From G963674685 sp964591275 (GTDB taxonomy: Bacteria; Lernaellota; Lernaellaia; JACKCT01): a stretch of 12,754 nt of DNA. Positions 1 to 7,977 of this stretch are shown in pieces. The stretch is from assembly GCA_964591275.1 (NCBI GenBank), contig CAZQAE010000113.1, positions 1 through 12,754 on the forward strand, in the 5' to 3' direction. Every line of letters begins with the position of its first letter. Within the stretch, counting starts at the first letter, position 1. The notes beneath the pieces were generated by a model. That model was not told where the DNA came from. It did no database searches and saw only the letters and a list, made by a program, of their open reading frames with translations. Position numbers and translations under genes: made by a program.

Positions 1-168
1 TCTGGGTCGGGGAACCACGCCAGTCCCATCGCAGTTCTGGGATGGGAACTAGCTAAGCATCTTAAAAAATTCCGAAAAGAGATTTATGCGTCCAGAGTCG
101 AAGCGGGATATCCGGGCGCACCGAATAAGCTTATCGTTACGGAAGGGAAACGCAAGGTCAGCACTTAA
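1..168 (+). CDS. Possible 3' end of an unidentified gene (truncated by window edge)
   Basis: Frame 1 is open from the first base to a TAA at 166-168, giving 55 residues. The peptide is basic, includes WELAKHLKKFRKEIYASRVE and ends in GKRKVST. Composition is protein-like (amphipathic Lys/Arg-rich helix, then a Gly/Pro turn). An open stretch of this length has several percent probability by chance in any one frame, so support is modest. I do not recognise the family. No start is visible because the gene would begin left of the window. Confidence 0.35.
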   Translation, partial: SGSGNHASPIAVLGWELAKHLKKFRKEIYASRVEAGYPGAPNKLIVTEGKRKVST

Positions 169-559
169 GTTTACAGCCAGGTTTGCATGGGGAAGCATAG
201 GCCAATTAATTTGGCTCTTTGACCAGGAGCAACATTGCAAAAAGAGACTATATGAGCGCGACAGGTTTTCAGTAAACAATCCCTATGCACGGGTGCTGGG
301 CCAAGAACAGCAGAGCCTGTTATCCGGTATGGAGCGTGAAAATCAAAATCCCCCGTTATCAGCTTTCCGGCCAATGCTGAGCACGAAAACAGACTTGACG
401 ACAATTTGCCACAGTGGTAGCGTTCCTCCGAATTTAGTATTCCACAACTTGTGAGGCGCTGCTACGGGGCTAGGTAACCCGCATAAAGGTTAATCGGATT
501 TATCCAATTTCCGCTGATCGAGGACAGGTTGACGTAGTCTAAAGCTTAGGAACCTCAAT
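169..559. other. About 390 bp without a convincing gene
   Basis: No tRNA, rRNA, terminator hairpin or strong promoter was recognised. Short frames exist on both strands (for example plus 86-454 and minus 171-404), but they lack a good ribosome binding site and have no recognisable motifs. The segment presumably carries the promoter of the gene at 575; TTGACG hexamers at 395-400 and 529-534 have no convincing -10 partner. Confidence 0.5.
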
Positions 560-565
560 GGAAGG
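560..565 (+). promoter_or_regulatory. Ribosome binding site that selects the start at 575
   Basis: GGAAGG ends 9 bases before the ATG at 575 and directly abuts the in-frame ATG at 566. Normal Shine-Dalgarno spacing therefore favours 575. The protein from 575 begins MKKIILS, a typical signal-peptide N-terminus, which agrees. Confidence 0.6.
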
Positions 566-574
566 ATGCCAGTA

Positions 575-3310
575 ATGAAGAAGATAATCTTAAGTATTAT
601 TGCAATCGTTTTTACTGCTTCATTGGCCTTTGCCCAAGGGGAAGATCAACTGGATGTCCAGGGATATGAAGCCTTCTTGGCTCAAAAGGAAGAGATTCAA
701 AGCGAGTACGAGGCAAAGAAAAAAGAGATTCAAAGCGAGTACGACGCAAAGAAAGCGGAAATTTATTCGCAAATTGAGGAGCTGGAAAATGAAAACGCCT
801 TAAAGAGAGATCGTATTGAATCGATCCGTTCACGTCTTGCCTTCAAAGCTCTCTTTCTTAAGGCTCTTCGCCTGGGAATGGGGTGGCTCTCGGTCCCGTT
901 TTTTTACATCACGCTAATACTTGCATTTTTATATCTATTCTATCGCAAACGCGACCTTTTCGAGCACTACCGGAAATTTATCATTGTCATCGGCGCTGTC
1001 CTGTTTGTTCTGTACACAACCAGTCTCTTCGCGGCGTCGGCAGACGATCATCCTTTGCAGGAGGAAATGAACGATAAGCTGGACATGATCAACCGCCTGC
1101 TGGATGCCTCCGATCTGGACAGGGCCATTGTGAAAATAGAGATTGCCAAGAAAGGCAAGGTGGACATCGGAGAGATCAGCGTTTCCAGCGACCGCATGAT
1201 TCCCCTTAACTTAGTGCGCGTTGGGAGCCTGGAGGCGGACTACACATTGGGCTGTCTGTATCTGGAAGCCGGGCAGAGCGCCACAGCCGCAAAGCTTTTT
1301 AAGAAAATCCTCGGCAAGAAAAACCTGAAGTTGAAGGGCGACGCCTACGGCCTTGGCGAAAACATCCTGTGGTACTTCACGCAAGCCAAAGACACGGAAG
1401 GAGTTTACCTGGCCATCATGGGGCTCTCGGCAAACACGAAGGAACAGCGGAGTCTTCTTGATTCCATAAAATTTCTGTTAGATGCAGGCGTCAAGGATCA
1501 GGCGGAAAACGCCCTGTCCACTATCCTTAAGCGTATGAAACAAACACAGGACTACCTCCAGGCCGCGACTTTCCTGCACGGCCTCGGGCGAAGCGAAGAA
1601 AGCGGCGTAATGTACGAAAAGGCGCTAAAGGCGGCACGGAGTTCGTCAGCCTTCCTGAGCCTTGCGCGCTACGCCTATGAAAACGGCATGACTGAACCTG
1701 CTTCGGAAGCAATGAACGAGGCCTACAAAAAAGCGAAAACAAGTTTTGACTATCTTGCCTACGCCAAATACGCGAAGGAAAAGAGCGCCGAGAACGCCGG
1801 CGATGCCTACGATTCAGCTTTCTCAAAGGCGAGAAGCTGTACTGACTTCGTGCAGTTCGCTGCTTATGCCCACCAGCTTGGCCAGACCGAACAGGCAACG
1901 GAGGCGCTGGCGAAGGGACTGCCCAAGGGAAACAAGGTTGAGGACTTGCTCACGCTGATCGATTTGGCGATCAAAATGAACCTTGCAGACATCGCTCAGG
2001 GCGGCATGGAGCGCGCACTGAAGGTTGGCAAACGTTTCGATGATTTCATGACGCTGTCCGATTACGCGAACCTGAGGAAAGATGACGAAACGCATAAGCT
2101 TGCCCTTAGCTCAGCCTTGTCCAAGGCTCGCAAGCTCAGCGAGTTCAAGCGTCTGACCGAGCATTGTCTTGCCAAGGGTCAGAACGCCCTGGCGCCGGAT
2201 GTGATCGCCAAAGCTGCCTCGAAGCTTAAACGGCGAAATGACCTGATGCAATATCGTTCTTTGCTGTTGGGTAAGGAACTGGTTAGTGAGCTTGGGCCGA
2301 TCCATGAATCATTAATCAAAGTTACGAAAAAACAAAGTAGTCTTTACGAACTGGCGACAAAGTTTGCCGATGATGGCAGCCCGGATGATGCGGACCTGGT
2401 GCTTATTAAAATTGCAAAACAATTGTGGAGCAAAAAATCGCTGGAAAAACATCTGAAACACTGCCTCGACAACAAACAATTCGTTGCGGCCCGGGAGACC
2501 TGCCGTTTACTCATCGAAAGACGGAAGGTCGGAACTACTCGCGTCAAAGACCCTCTGCTTCTGGATTCCGCCAAGTACGTCCCTGACGGCGAGACAATCA
2601 TTTACCGGACTCTTCTGGGAACCTTGCACCAGAAAACCGGCGACCTTATTGGCGCCCGCGATATCTTTGAAAAGCAGGTGTCCCGATACGTCGATTACTT
2701 TCTCAAAAACCCCGATGCTCGCGTCGGCGGTGATTTGAACACATATTTCTACCTCAAGCAGTCATGGGAGCTGGCTGGCGATACGGAACTTCTCAGCCGC
2801 TTCGGGAAGCTCTACAAGGCTATTGGAGAATTTTATCTGGACAACTATCGCAAGGGTCTGGACCTGGACAACTATCGCAAGGGTCTGGACAAGGAGTTAG
2901 GGGAACTTGCGCCGCGCATCGATGAACTCCGGGCGAAAAACCGGGAGTTGGATAATTCGATCAGTTCGCTGCGGAAAAGAGGGACTGGGCAAAGTTTCCG
3001 CCTTTTCGCCACGTTTAGCCGATTTCTGGCTTATGCAATTCTGATTATTACAGCCATTGTCATCGCCGTCGTCAGCGCCTGGCGTTACCAGAAAGCCCTT
3101 ACTCGATTCCACCTGACGGGATTCATTAGCAAATTCTCCGAGGTGCTGGGCTTTGAATTCTGCTTCACTGTTCTAATGATTCCCCTTGGCGTCATCATGA
3201 TGCTCTACGCGCAACTGCTTGGCATTTTCCTTCACATCCAACAGGAAACCGAGACCGGGAAGATGGATGAAAGGCTCAACCCGGCGCCGGAGGCCGCGGA
3301 ACCGAATTAG
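575..3310 (+). CDS. Large membrane protein with central TPR-like helical repeats and flanking coiled coils
   Basis: This 911-residue protein (914 from the alternative ATG at 566) starts with a signal peptide (residues 1-20, likely cut AFA|Q). A charged coiled coil follows at about 30-88. Two hydrophobic segments lie near 103-123 and 135-155. A long alpha-helical domain contains repeats of about 33 residues between roughly 350 and 560, each with a pattern like A-[KR]-x-x-x-[DE]-[FY]-L-x-x-A-x-Y-A. A second coiled coil lies near 770-807, and two more membrane segments near 816-835 and 859-885. The helical repeats resemble TPR or Sel1 units, which usually mediate protein-protein contacts; no catalytic motif is visible. 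It is followed after 47 bp by another membrane-protein gene, probably in one operon. Both coiled-coil regions contain in-frame tandem duplications (690s-750s and 2837-2890). Exact function is unknown. Confidence 0.85.
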   Translation: MKKIILSIIAIVFTASLAFAQGEDQLDVQGYEAFLAQKEEIQSEYEAKKKEIQSEYDAKKAEIYSQIEELENENALKRDRIESIRSRLAFKALFLKALRLGMGWLSVPFFYITLILAFLYLFYRKRDLFEHYRKFIIVIGAVLFVLYTTSLFAASADDHPLQEEMNDKLDMINRLLDASDLDRAIVKIEIAKKGKVDIGEISVSSDRMIPLNLVRVGSLEADYTLGCLYLEAGQSATAAKLFKKILGKKNLKLKGDAYGLGENILWYFTQAKDTEGVYLAIMGLSANTKEQRSLLDSIKFLLDAGVKDQAENALSTILKRMKQTQDYLQAATFLHGLGRSEESGVMYEKALKAARSSSAFLSLARYAYENGMTEPASEAMNEAYKKAKTSFDYLAYAKYAKEKSAENAGDAYDSAFSKARSCTDFVQFAAYAHQLGQTEQATEALAKGLPKGNKVEDLLTLIDLAIKMNLADIAQGGMERALKVGKRFDDFMTLSDYANLRKDDETHKLALSSALSKARKLSEFKRLTEHCLAKGQNALAPDVIAKAASKLKRRNDLMQYRSLLLGKELVSELGPIHESLIKVTKKQSSLYELATKFADDGSPDDADLVLIKIAKQLWSKKSLEKHLKHCLDNKQFVAARETCRLLIERRKVGTTRVKDPLLLDSAKYVPDGETIIYRTLLGTLHQKTGDLIGARDIFEKQVSRYVDYFLKNPDARVGGDLNTYFYLKQSWELAGDTELLSRFGKLYKAIGEFYLDNYRKGLDLDNYRKGLDKELGELAPRIDELRAKNRELDNSISSLRKRGTGQSFRLFATFSRFLAYAILIITAIVIAVVSAWRYQKALTRFHLTGFISKFSEVLGFEFCFTVLMIPLGVIMMLYAQLLGIFLHIQQETETGKMDERLNPAPEAAEPN
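691..756 (+). repeat. 33-bp tandem duplication inside the N-terminal coiled coil
   Basis: Two adjacent 33-base copies (691-723 and 724-756) match at 30 of 33 positions by eye. They encode two 11-residue units, each containing EIQSEY followed by [ED]AK. An 11-residue period is compatible with a hendecad coiled coil, so the duplication lengthens the coil without breaking its register. Confidence 0.9.
2837..2890 (+). repeat. Perfect 27-bp tandem duplication before the C-terminal coiled coil
   Basis: Two identical 27-base copies (2837-2863 and 2864-2890) encode LDNYRKGLD twice. Complete identity suggests a recent slippage or recombination event, and copy number may vary between strains. It sits at the start of the second coiled-coil segment of the same membrane protein. 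Confidence 0.95.
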
Positions 3311-3357
3311 CAGTTTTAAGGAAATACAGCTTAAAAAATAAAGAAGGAGATTACACC

Positions 3358-4062
3358 GTGAAAAAAATCACTAAAATGAAATTGACCGTCCAGGGATGGT
3401 TCATCGCACTTGGACTTTCCATGATCTGGAGCTGCGTTCTGGGCGTAGCTGTACTTATTCATATGATAATTAAAGGCGACGTAGGCAGCATTGGTGAAAT
3501 GGCCCTGTTTCCGATTGTTGTCGGTGTTGTTTTCGGCGGCGCAGGATTCCTATTCATACGTAGCCCGATATGGAAAATACTTGTAATGCTGAGTGACCTC
3601 GTCCCATACGGAGGGCTGGTATTCTTTCCAGTGCCATTGCTGTTTTATTACGTATTCTCCTGGCCGGCCATCCAAATAGGCACGATAATGGAAATCCTTG
3701 TTGATGCGGATAAATTGGAAGACATGCCCAAGCCTGACCGGACTGAGAAGGTTGGTAAGAAGGAGGGGAGAAAATCAATCGGCTCATGTCCATATGCCGG
3801 CGCCATCATGATCGACAAGGAAACTACCGTGCTGGGTGGGTCATGGCCATATCAATCCGAAATATTCAAGATTAGCTCTGACTGGAAGGTCAAATCCAAA
3901 GGTGCACACTTCGGCTGGATCGATAAAGATGGTGGGATTCATCAAAACCCATTTGAAGGAAAAGAAATCAATCCGGACGCAACCCTTGATGGCGCTGTCG
4001 CCGCGAGCATCAAGGGCAATTTGTGTTATATTAACGGCAAGGAGATAGGCAAGCTGCAATAG
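3358..4062 (+). CDS. Small membrane protein with beta-rich C-terminal tail
   Basis: The start is a GTG preceded by AAGAAGGAGA (3341-3350) with about 8 bases of spacing. An ATG seven codons in (3376) is a weaker alternative. The 234-residue product has hydrophobic segments near residues 13-38, 47-68 and 84-106. A basic, hydrophilic linker (about 120-140) follows, then a C-terminal domain of about 95 residues rich in Gly, Asp and Ile. That domain contains WIDKDGGI and YINGKEIGKL, short strand-turn units like those of small beta-flower or propeller-like sensor domains. That resemblance is weak and the family is not recognised. The gene lies 47 bp after the large membrane protein on the same strand, so cotranscription is likely. 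No terminator hairpin is evident after the stop. Confidence 0.8.
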   Translation: MKKITKMKLTVQGWFIALGLSMIWSCVLGVAVLIHMIIKGDVGSIGEMALFPIVVGVVFGGAGFLFIRSPIWKILVMLSDLVPYGGLVFFPVPLLFYYVFSWPAIQIGTIMEILVDADKLEDMPKPDRTEKVGKKEGRKSIGSCPYAGAIMIDKETTVLGGSWPYQSEIFKISSDWKVKSKGAHFGWIDKDGGIHQNPFEGKEINPDATLDGAVAASIKGNLCYINGKEIGKLQ

Positions 4063-4073
4063 AAAGCAGGATT

Positions 4074-4390
4074 TCCGGACCAGTATTTCGCCTCAATCAA
4101 AATAGCCGTCTTTTCCCCTTGAACATCGGTGAGCGTGATCAGCACATCGGGTTCGGCAGGGTAGCAGCCTTTTCGGTCAGCCAGGGCCAGAATTTATACT
4201 CGGCGGATTCGACCTGTGGCAGGTGGTCCGCCAAATGCTTTCCACGCAGATCGATTGCCTCGCCGATGAAAGGCAACAGCACTTCGGACGGCGTCAGATA
4301 CTTGAATATCCCGAAGACATTGGAGGTGAGCAGGTCCTCCATGTTTTCTTCAGATCGAGTTAGCTTTCCTTTTATCAGCGCCTGGAACAA
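4074..4390 (-). pseudogene. Remnant of a PD-(D/E)XK nuclease-like gene, frameshifted and 3'-truncated
   Basis: Reading minus from a TTG at 4390-4388, with GGAG about 10 bases upstream, gives FQALIKGKLTRSEENMED and onwards to EYKFWPWLTE. A stop then appears at 4139-4141. Restoring one A in the A4 run (T4 at 4170-4173 on plus) continues the frame as GCYPAEPDVLITLTD and then TAILIEAKYW. That matches the catalytic core pattern of PD-(D/E)XK proteins: an acidic residue followed after a strand by E-x-K. After EAKYWSG the similarity to a normal domain stops, and the frame runs to a stop at 4026-4028 inside the convergent neighbour. The 3' part of the gene is therefore missing. The family assignment comes from recalled resemblance to long single-domain proteins of Desulfobacterota and Nitrospirota. 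A sequencing error could explain the frameshift but not the lost 3' part. Confidence 0.7.
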
Positions 4391-4440
4391 ATCTTAATGT
4401 CTCCATGCTTCTTTTCATAAAAAGCCGCTCTGGCATGCGC

Positions 4441-4536
4441 CCTTCATTCCGAAATCCGCATTCGAAATTCCGAATTGTGGTCGTTCCAAAATCCGCATTC
4501 GCCATTCCGCATTCCAAATTCGGCATTCGCCATTCC
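4441..4536. repeat. ATTCC/CATTCG-rich degenerate repeat tract
   Basis: This stretch consists of irregular iterations of ATTCC, ATTCG and CCGCATTC units spaced about 7-8 bases apart. It lies just past the stop of the minus-strand cysteine-rich gene. A 21-base part (4492-4512) recurs with one mismatch at 7983-8003. Such tracts are seen between genes in many environmental genomes; no function can be assigned from sequence. Confidence 0.7.
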
Positions 4537-4579
4537 TACGCCACTCCCCGGACTTTTTCTTAGGTTCCGTTTCTATTGA

Positions 4580-5152
4580 CTACATGCAGGCCTCGATGCA
4601 GTCGAACAGCGGATCGACAGCGCCGCCGCACTCATCGAAGGAGTCGTAGCAGTCCACGAAGCAGTCAACGGTGGCTGCGTCGGAATACTCACAAGCCATA
4701 TCCGCGTCCATCACTTCATCATCGCCATTTAAGAAATCGTAGCATTCCGTCAGAAACTCCATGGCATCGTAAACGCCCTCGGTGCTACATTCGCCGACAG
4801 GCGTGAAATCGTCATCATCGTCACTGGAGGCATCACCACCGTCCAAACAGCTTTCAAAATCATCACAGGAGCTATTTTTATCGTAACATTCAAGGAAAAA
4901 CTCATAGTCGTCCTCATTTTTCTCGCAAGCCGCGACGCTCGTGGGAAGGGCGTCATTGGAGACGCCTTCCACCTCGCACCGATTATAAAATGAATCGAGC
5001 GCCATTGCGCAACGAGAGATGACCTCGTTCCCGGTTCCCGGAGCGCATTGCGCGAACAACACAATCGCCGTGATAAGCGGAATAACAGAACCGATAATCG
5101 GTGATCGCCTAGATACGATTCTTGGCCGATTGAAATTGCATCTTTCACGCAT
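4580..5152 (-). CDS. Acidic, cysteine-rich exported protein
   Basis: The ATG at 5152-5150 is preceded by GAGGAG with about 8 bases of spacing. The 190-residue product has an Arg-rich N-terminus, a hydrophobic segment at residues 19-34 and a possible cut at LFA|QC. The FAQC sequence is a poor lipobox because of Gln before Cys. Downstream are 14 further cysteines (48, 59, 76, 89, 96, 102, 122, 137, 154, 164, 168, 175, 185, 189), an even number suited to disulfides. A [DE]CYD motif occurs three times (88-91, 136-139, 167-170), and an Asp run lies at 111-115. The mature part is strongly acidic. It follows the PEGA protein by only 21 bp on the same strand, so the two are very probably cotranscribed. 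It could be a secreted adhesin, a metal or calcium binder, or a protease substrate. The family is not recognised. Confidence 0.8.
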   Translation of the reverse strand: MRERCNFNRPRIVSRRSPIIGSVIPLITAIVLFAQCAPGTGNEVISRCAMALDSFYNRCEVEGVSNDALPTSVAACEKNEDDYEFFLECYDKNSSCDDFESCLDGGDASSDDDDDFTPVGECSTEGVYDAMEFLTECYDFLNGDDEVMDADMACEYSDAATVDCFVDCYDSFDECGGAVDPLFDCIEACM

Positions 5153-5173
5153 ACTCTTTTCTCCTCAACGTCA

Positions 5174-7855
5174 CTAAAAATAGAAGCCCAATGCCCCGCC
5201 AAAGCCAACCGCCGGGATATTTGTTAAATTCATCATAAGGTCGAAGGCGGCGAATGCGCCATTCACCGCGTATGGGTCTTTGCCAAGATAGACGATCAAT
5301 CTATTGCGCGGTATTAGCTCCATGATGGTGTCTCTTGTTTTATATTGGAAACTTTCCCCTTGTTTGTTTTCAATGTCCAGATAGTAATCGGTCCAAAGCA
5401 CCATAAGGTCAAAACACTCCGCCAGACGACCCCATCTGTGCGTGTAGCCCGGATAAAATCCTCCTTGGAAGGTATAGACGGACCCGTCTTGAATTTTATT
5501 TTTATACCAGGATCCTCCGACGATGAATCCCAAATGGATTTTGTTATGAAAAAAGGCAATATCCAAATGTCCGCCCGTTAAATAGTCCCCCATATCCTCA
5601 TCGCTGACTTGCAAAGGATCGGGCAGATGTTCCTCTTCCAAATTCTTGTCATCTTTCAACCTCATGTGGAGTTTTCTCTTTCCCGGCGTCATGACGAAAC
5701 CCGTCGCCATGGCGAGGAAAGGATCGGATTTTTGCATCGCCTGTTTATTAATTTTTTCAAGATGGACGTTGAGCTTTGTCACTTGTCCGTCAGCAATTGC
5801 AATATGTTTGTTAACATCGACCATTCCGGTTTTCGTGATTTCCACCGAATGGGAGCCGCGGTCAAGTTTGTTCACCGTGACGGGCGTTAAACCCTTGTAT
5901 GATCCGTCCACGGTTACGGTCGCCCCCGAGGGATTGCTGGAAACCTTCAGTAAGCCTTTTTTGCTGAATTTTAGCGTGATCTCGTTTTCCGGTTTCATGT
6001 CCAGGTCGATACTCGTTTCCATGGGGACGAAGCCGGCAGGCGCTTCGAGACGAACCTGATGTTTTCCTATGATGACTTCCTGAATGATCGGCGTCGAATG
6101 GGGCAGCTTTTCCCCATCCAGCGTAACGCGCGCCCCTGAAGGCTCCGAATCCAAAATCAGGCGCGTGAAAATCGCTTCGAATGATTCCTCCAGTTGGAGA
6201 CGCTTTTGATTTTCCAACGTGATCGTCTTTGTGATTGCCTGATAGCGTTCGTCCGTGGGCTTTAACTCCAGGAAATGATCGCCCGGCTTCAAAGTGTCGA
6301 TGCTTATGGTTTCCCGACCGCTTTGTCCGTAGCTTTTCCCGTCGATGGTTAATTGCGCCGGGCAAGGCTCCGTTTGAATCTCCAGAATTGCCCAGTTGGC
6401 GCTCATATTCACCGGCAGCGTGATCTCCTGCCCGTCGGAAAGCGTGATTCGCTCGTTGTACTCTTTGTATTTCGGATGTTTGGCCGTCAGTAGATATTCG
6501 CCGGAGGGCACGAGTTTGGGATTTGAAGGCGCTTTTGCAAAAAACTCCTGGTCCAGATAAACTTCGGCTCCTTGCGCGTCCTTTGGCTTGATCTCGATTC
6601 CCAGCATGGCGAAGGCGGGTTTCAACGCATAGACTTTCTCGAATGGCTCATTGTCCTTGACGATGATCGTTTCTGCTAGATCATGATAATTCTCATAGCG
6701 GAAAGTGAGTTCATACATTCCGCTTTCAAAACGCGGATTCTCATACGGGGCGCGTCCTTTGGATTTGCCGTCGATCAGTGTCTGCGCTCCGGGGGGATTT
6801 GAATCGAAGCGAATCGGAGCGAATGCGGGATTCAATGGGATCGTTGCGCTCTGCTGCGGCTTGTCCGGTTCCAGGACGACAGCGAAATTCCTCGTGCTGT
6901 GAAAAAGAGGCTTGATGAGATCGATCTTGTGTAGGCCGGGTTTTTTGATAACGATTCCGTGTGGCGTCGATTTGCTGGTGTCCTTGCCGTCGATGATGAT
7001 CTTGGCGCCCGTTTCGGGAATTTGCCGTCCTCTGTGGTCCTTGTAAACCGATTCCACACGCAATATCACCGTTCGCCCGGTTGAAGGAGCGGCAGGCGCT
7101 TTCGCCATCTCCTCGCTGGCGGCCATCGGGATTTTCTTTCCGGATTCGATGAGTATTTCCTGCCGCATCTCTTTGCCGCCGTGCGTGACGATTCTTAATG
7201 AGTAACTGCCCGGCGGAAGCGCCAGGTATGACCCTCCGCTTTCGTCCACAGCCTCGTGCGGTTTGTTGTCGATGAAGATCATGGAACCGGTAGGGAAGCC
7301 GGATACATCCAGATAACCGGGATTTTCGATGGCCGGTGCTCGGGCCCCCGGCGTTAGTCCACCTTCGTTTTTCGAGTGTTTCAAAATGAGATACATGATT
7401 TTTTGAGCGGGTTCGCTAATTCTCTTCTCCAGGTCATTCAGGGTCGTCGCATGCGCTGTCTTTCCCCCGAGATATGCCCCGGACATGGAGTGGTGGACTT
7501 TGATCCGCGCCCTGAGTTCGCCGCTGAAACGGAACACTTCGCCGGTGACGATATAATCGACGCCGAGTTTTCGTCCGACATCCACTTCACAACTGGCTGA
7601 ACTGCACTTGGCCAGGGACATGTCAGGCGGCAACAGAGATTCGATGTTCTCATTCGTCAGAATCATGAATTGTTCGGAAGGAAGGGTCTGAAGAGCTGTT
7701 TCCCGGACGATTTCCGTGAGTTGTCGCGCTTCATCCTGGGTGATTTCCGCCTTGTTTATAAATTCCAAAGCAGCGATCCGGTATTCAGCTTGCGCCGCAA
7801 CAGCGTGAGAGATTAGGAGAATGAAAAAGATTGTGAGGCTGATGATTCGTCGCAT
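5174..7855 (-). CDS. CsgG/FlgO-like protein with about seven PEGA-type repeats and a C-terminal barrel-like domain
   Basis: Translated from the ATG at 7855, the protein has 893 residues. A signal peptide ends near AAQA|EY. A CsgG/FlgO-like alpha/beta domain spans about 24-161; its hallmark is a CX4C segment (C84, C89) followed by EVDVGRKLGVDYIVTGE. About seven beta-rich PEGA-type repeats follow, at roughly 181-243, 262-341 (divergent), 346-413, 417-483, 488-559, 564-631 and 634-701. Several contain the SNPxGAxVxxDG-type core. The last 185 residues alternate polar and aromatic residues and end GGALGFYF; a terminal Phe is the classical signal for insertion by the BAM machinery. The likely location is thus the outer membrane with the repeats in the periplasm, which is inference. 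The gene lies between an LPP20 lipoprotein and a cysteine-rich protein on the same strand. Its CsgG-like domain aligns almost without gaps with both copies in the protein at 10564-12708. Confidence 0.87.
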   Translation of the reverse strand: MRRIISLTIFFILLISHAVAAQAEYRIAALEFINKAEITQDEARQLTEIVRETALQTLPSEQFMILTNENIESLLPPDMSLAKCSSASCEVDVGRKLGVDYIVTGEVFRFSGELRARIKVHHSMSGAYLGGKTAHATTLNDLEKRISEPAQKIMYLILKHSKNEGGLTPGARAPAIENPGYLDVSGFPTGSMIFIDNKPHEAVDESGGSYLALPPGSYSLRIVTHGGKEMRQEILIESGKKIPMAASEEMAKAPAAPSTGRTVILRVESVYKDHRGRQIPETGAKIIIDGKDTSKSTPHGIVIKKPGLHKIDLIKPLFHSTRNFAVVLEPDKPQQSATIPLNPAFAPIRFDSNPPGAQTLIDGKSKGRAPYENPRFESGMYELTFRYENYHDLAETIIVKDNEPFEKVYALKPAFAMLGIEIKPKDAQGAEVYLDQEFFAKAPSNPKLVPSGEYLLTAKHPKYKEYNERITLSDGQEITLPVNMSANWAILEIQTEPCPAQLTIDGKSYGQSGRETISIDTLKPGDHFLELKPTDERYQAITKTITLENQKRLQLEESFEAIFTRLILDSEPSGARVTLDGEKLPHSTPIIQEVIIGKHQVRLEAPAGFVPMETSIDLDMKPENEITLKFSKKGLLKVSSNPSGATVTVDGSYKGLTPVTVNKLDRGSHSVEITKTGMVDVNKHIAIADGQVTKLNVHLEKINKQAMQKSDPFLAMATGFVMTPGKRKLHMRLKDDKNLEEEHLPDPLQVSDEDMGDYLTGGHLDIAFFHNKIHLGFIVGGSWYKNKIQDGSVYTFQGGFYPGYTHRWGRLAECFDLMVLWTDYYLDIENKQGESFQYKTRDTIMELIPRNRLIVYLGKDPYAVNGAFAAFDLMMNLTNIPAVGFGGALGFYF

Positions 7856-7860
7856 TGTCA

Positions 7861-7864
7861 TCCT
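7861..7864 (-). promoter_or_regulatory. Ribosome binding site choosing the start at 7855
   Basis: AGGA on the minus strand lies 5 bases before the ATG at 7855-7853 and overlaps the in-frame ATG at 7861-7859. The upstream in-frame GTG at 7888 has no spaced Shine-Dalgarno sequence. The start at 7855 gives a compact signal peptide beginning MRRIISL. Confidence 0.5.
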
Positions 7865-7977
7865 GTCGTTATTGGCTATGTTCCGCACCCCCGTTCAGGG
7901 GTTTGTGTGAAATAACACGACATTACTTTTAGAGTTAGAGTTCTTCGCTACGGACCTGCGCGCTGTTGGGCTTGCCG

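Noticed and set aside
171..404. Minus-strand frame with several cysteines
   Set aside because: It is short, overlaps another chance frame, and shows no family resemblance or convincing start.
86..454. Plus-strand frame of 122 codons upstream of the large membrane-protein gene
   Set aside because: It overlaps the possible gene end at 1-168, has no good ribosome binding site, and its translation lacks any motif, domain pattern or signal. It is probably chance.
1527..1898. Minus-strand Arg-rich frame inside the large membrane-protein gene
   Set aside because: The plus-strand frame shows clear helical repeats across the same bases; this frame is its antisense shadow.
4441..4536. CRISPR-like array
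   Set aside because: The units are 5-8 bases, irregular and without unique spacers of constant length, and no cas gene is nearby.
7887..7902. Hairpin ACCCC/GGGGT with a 6-base loop before the CsgG/PEGA/barrel gene
   Set aside because: The stem is only 5 bp and no T-run follows on either strand, so a terminator is not supported. A role in the leader cannot be shown.
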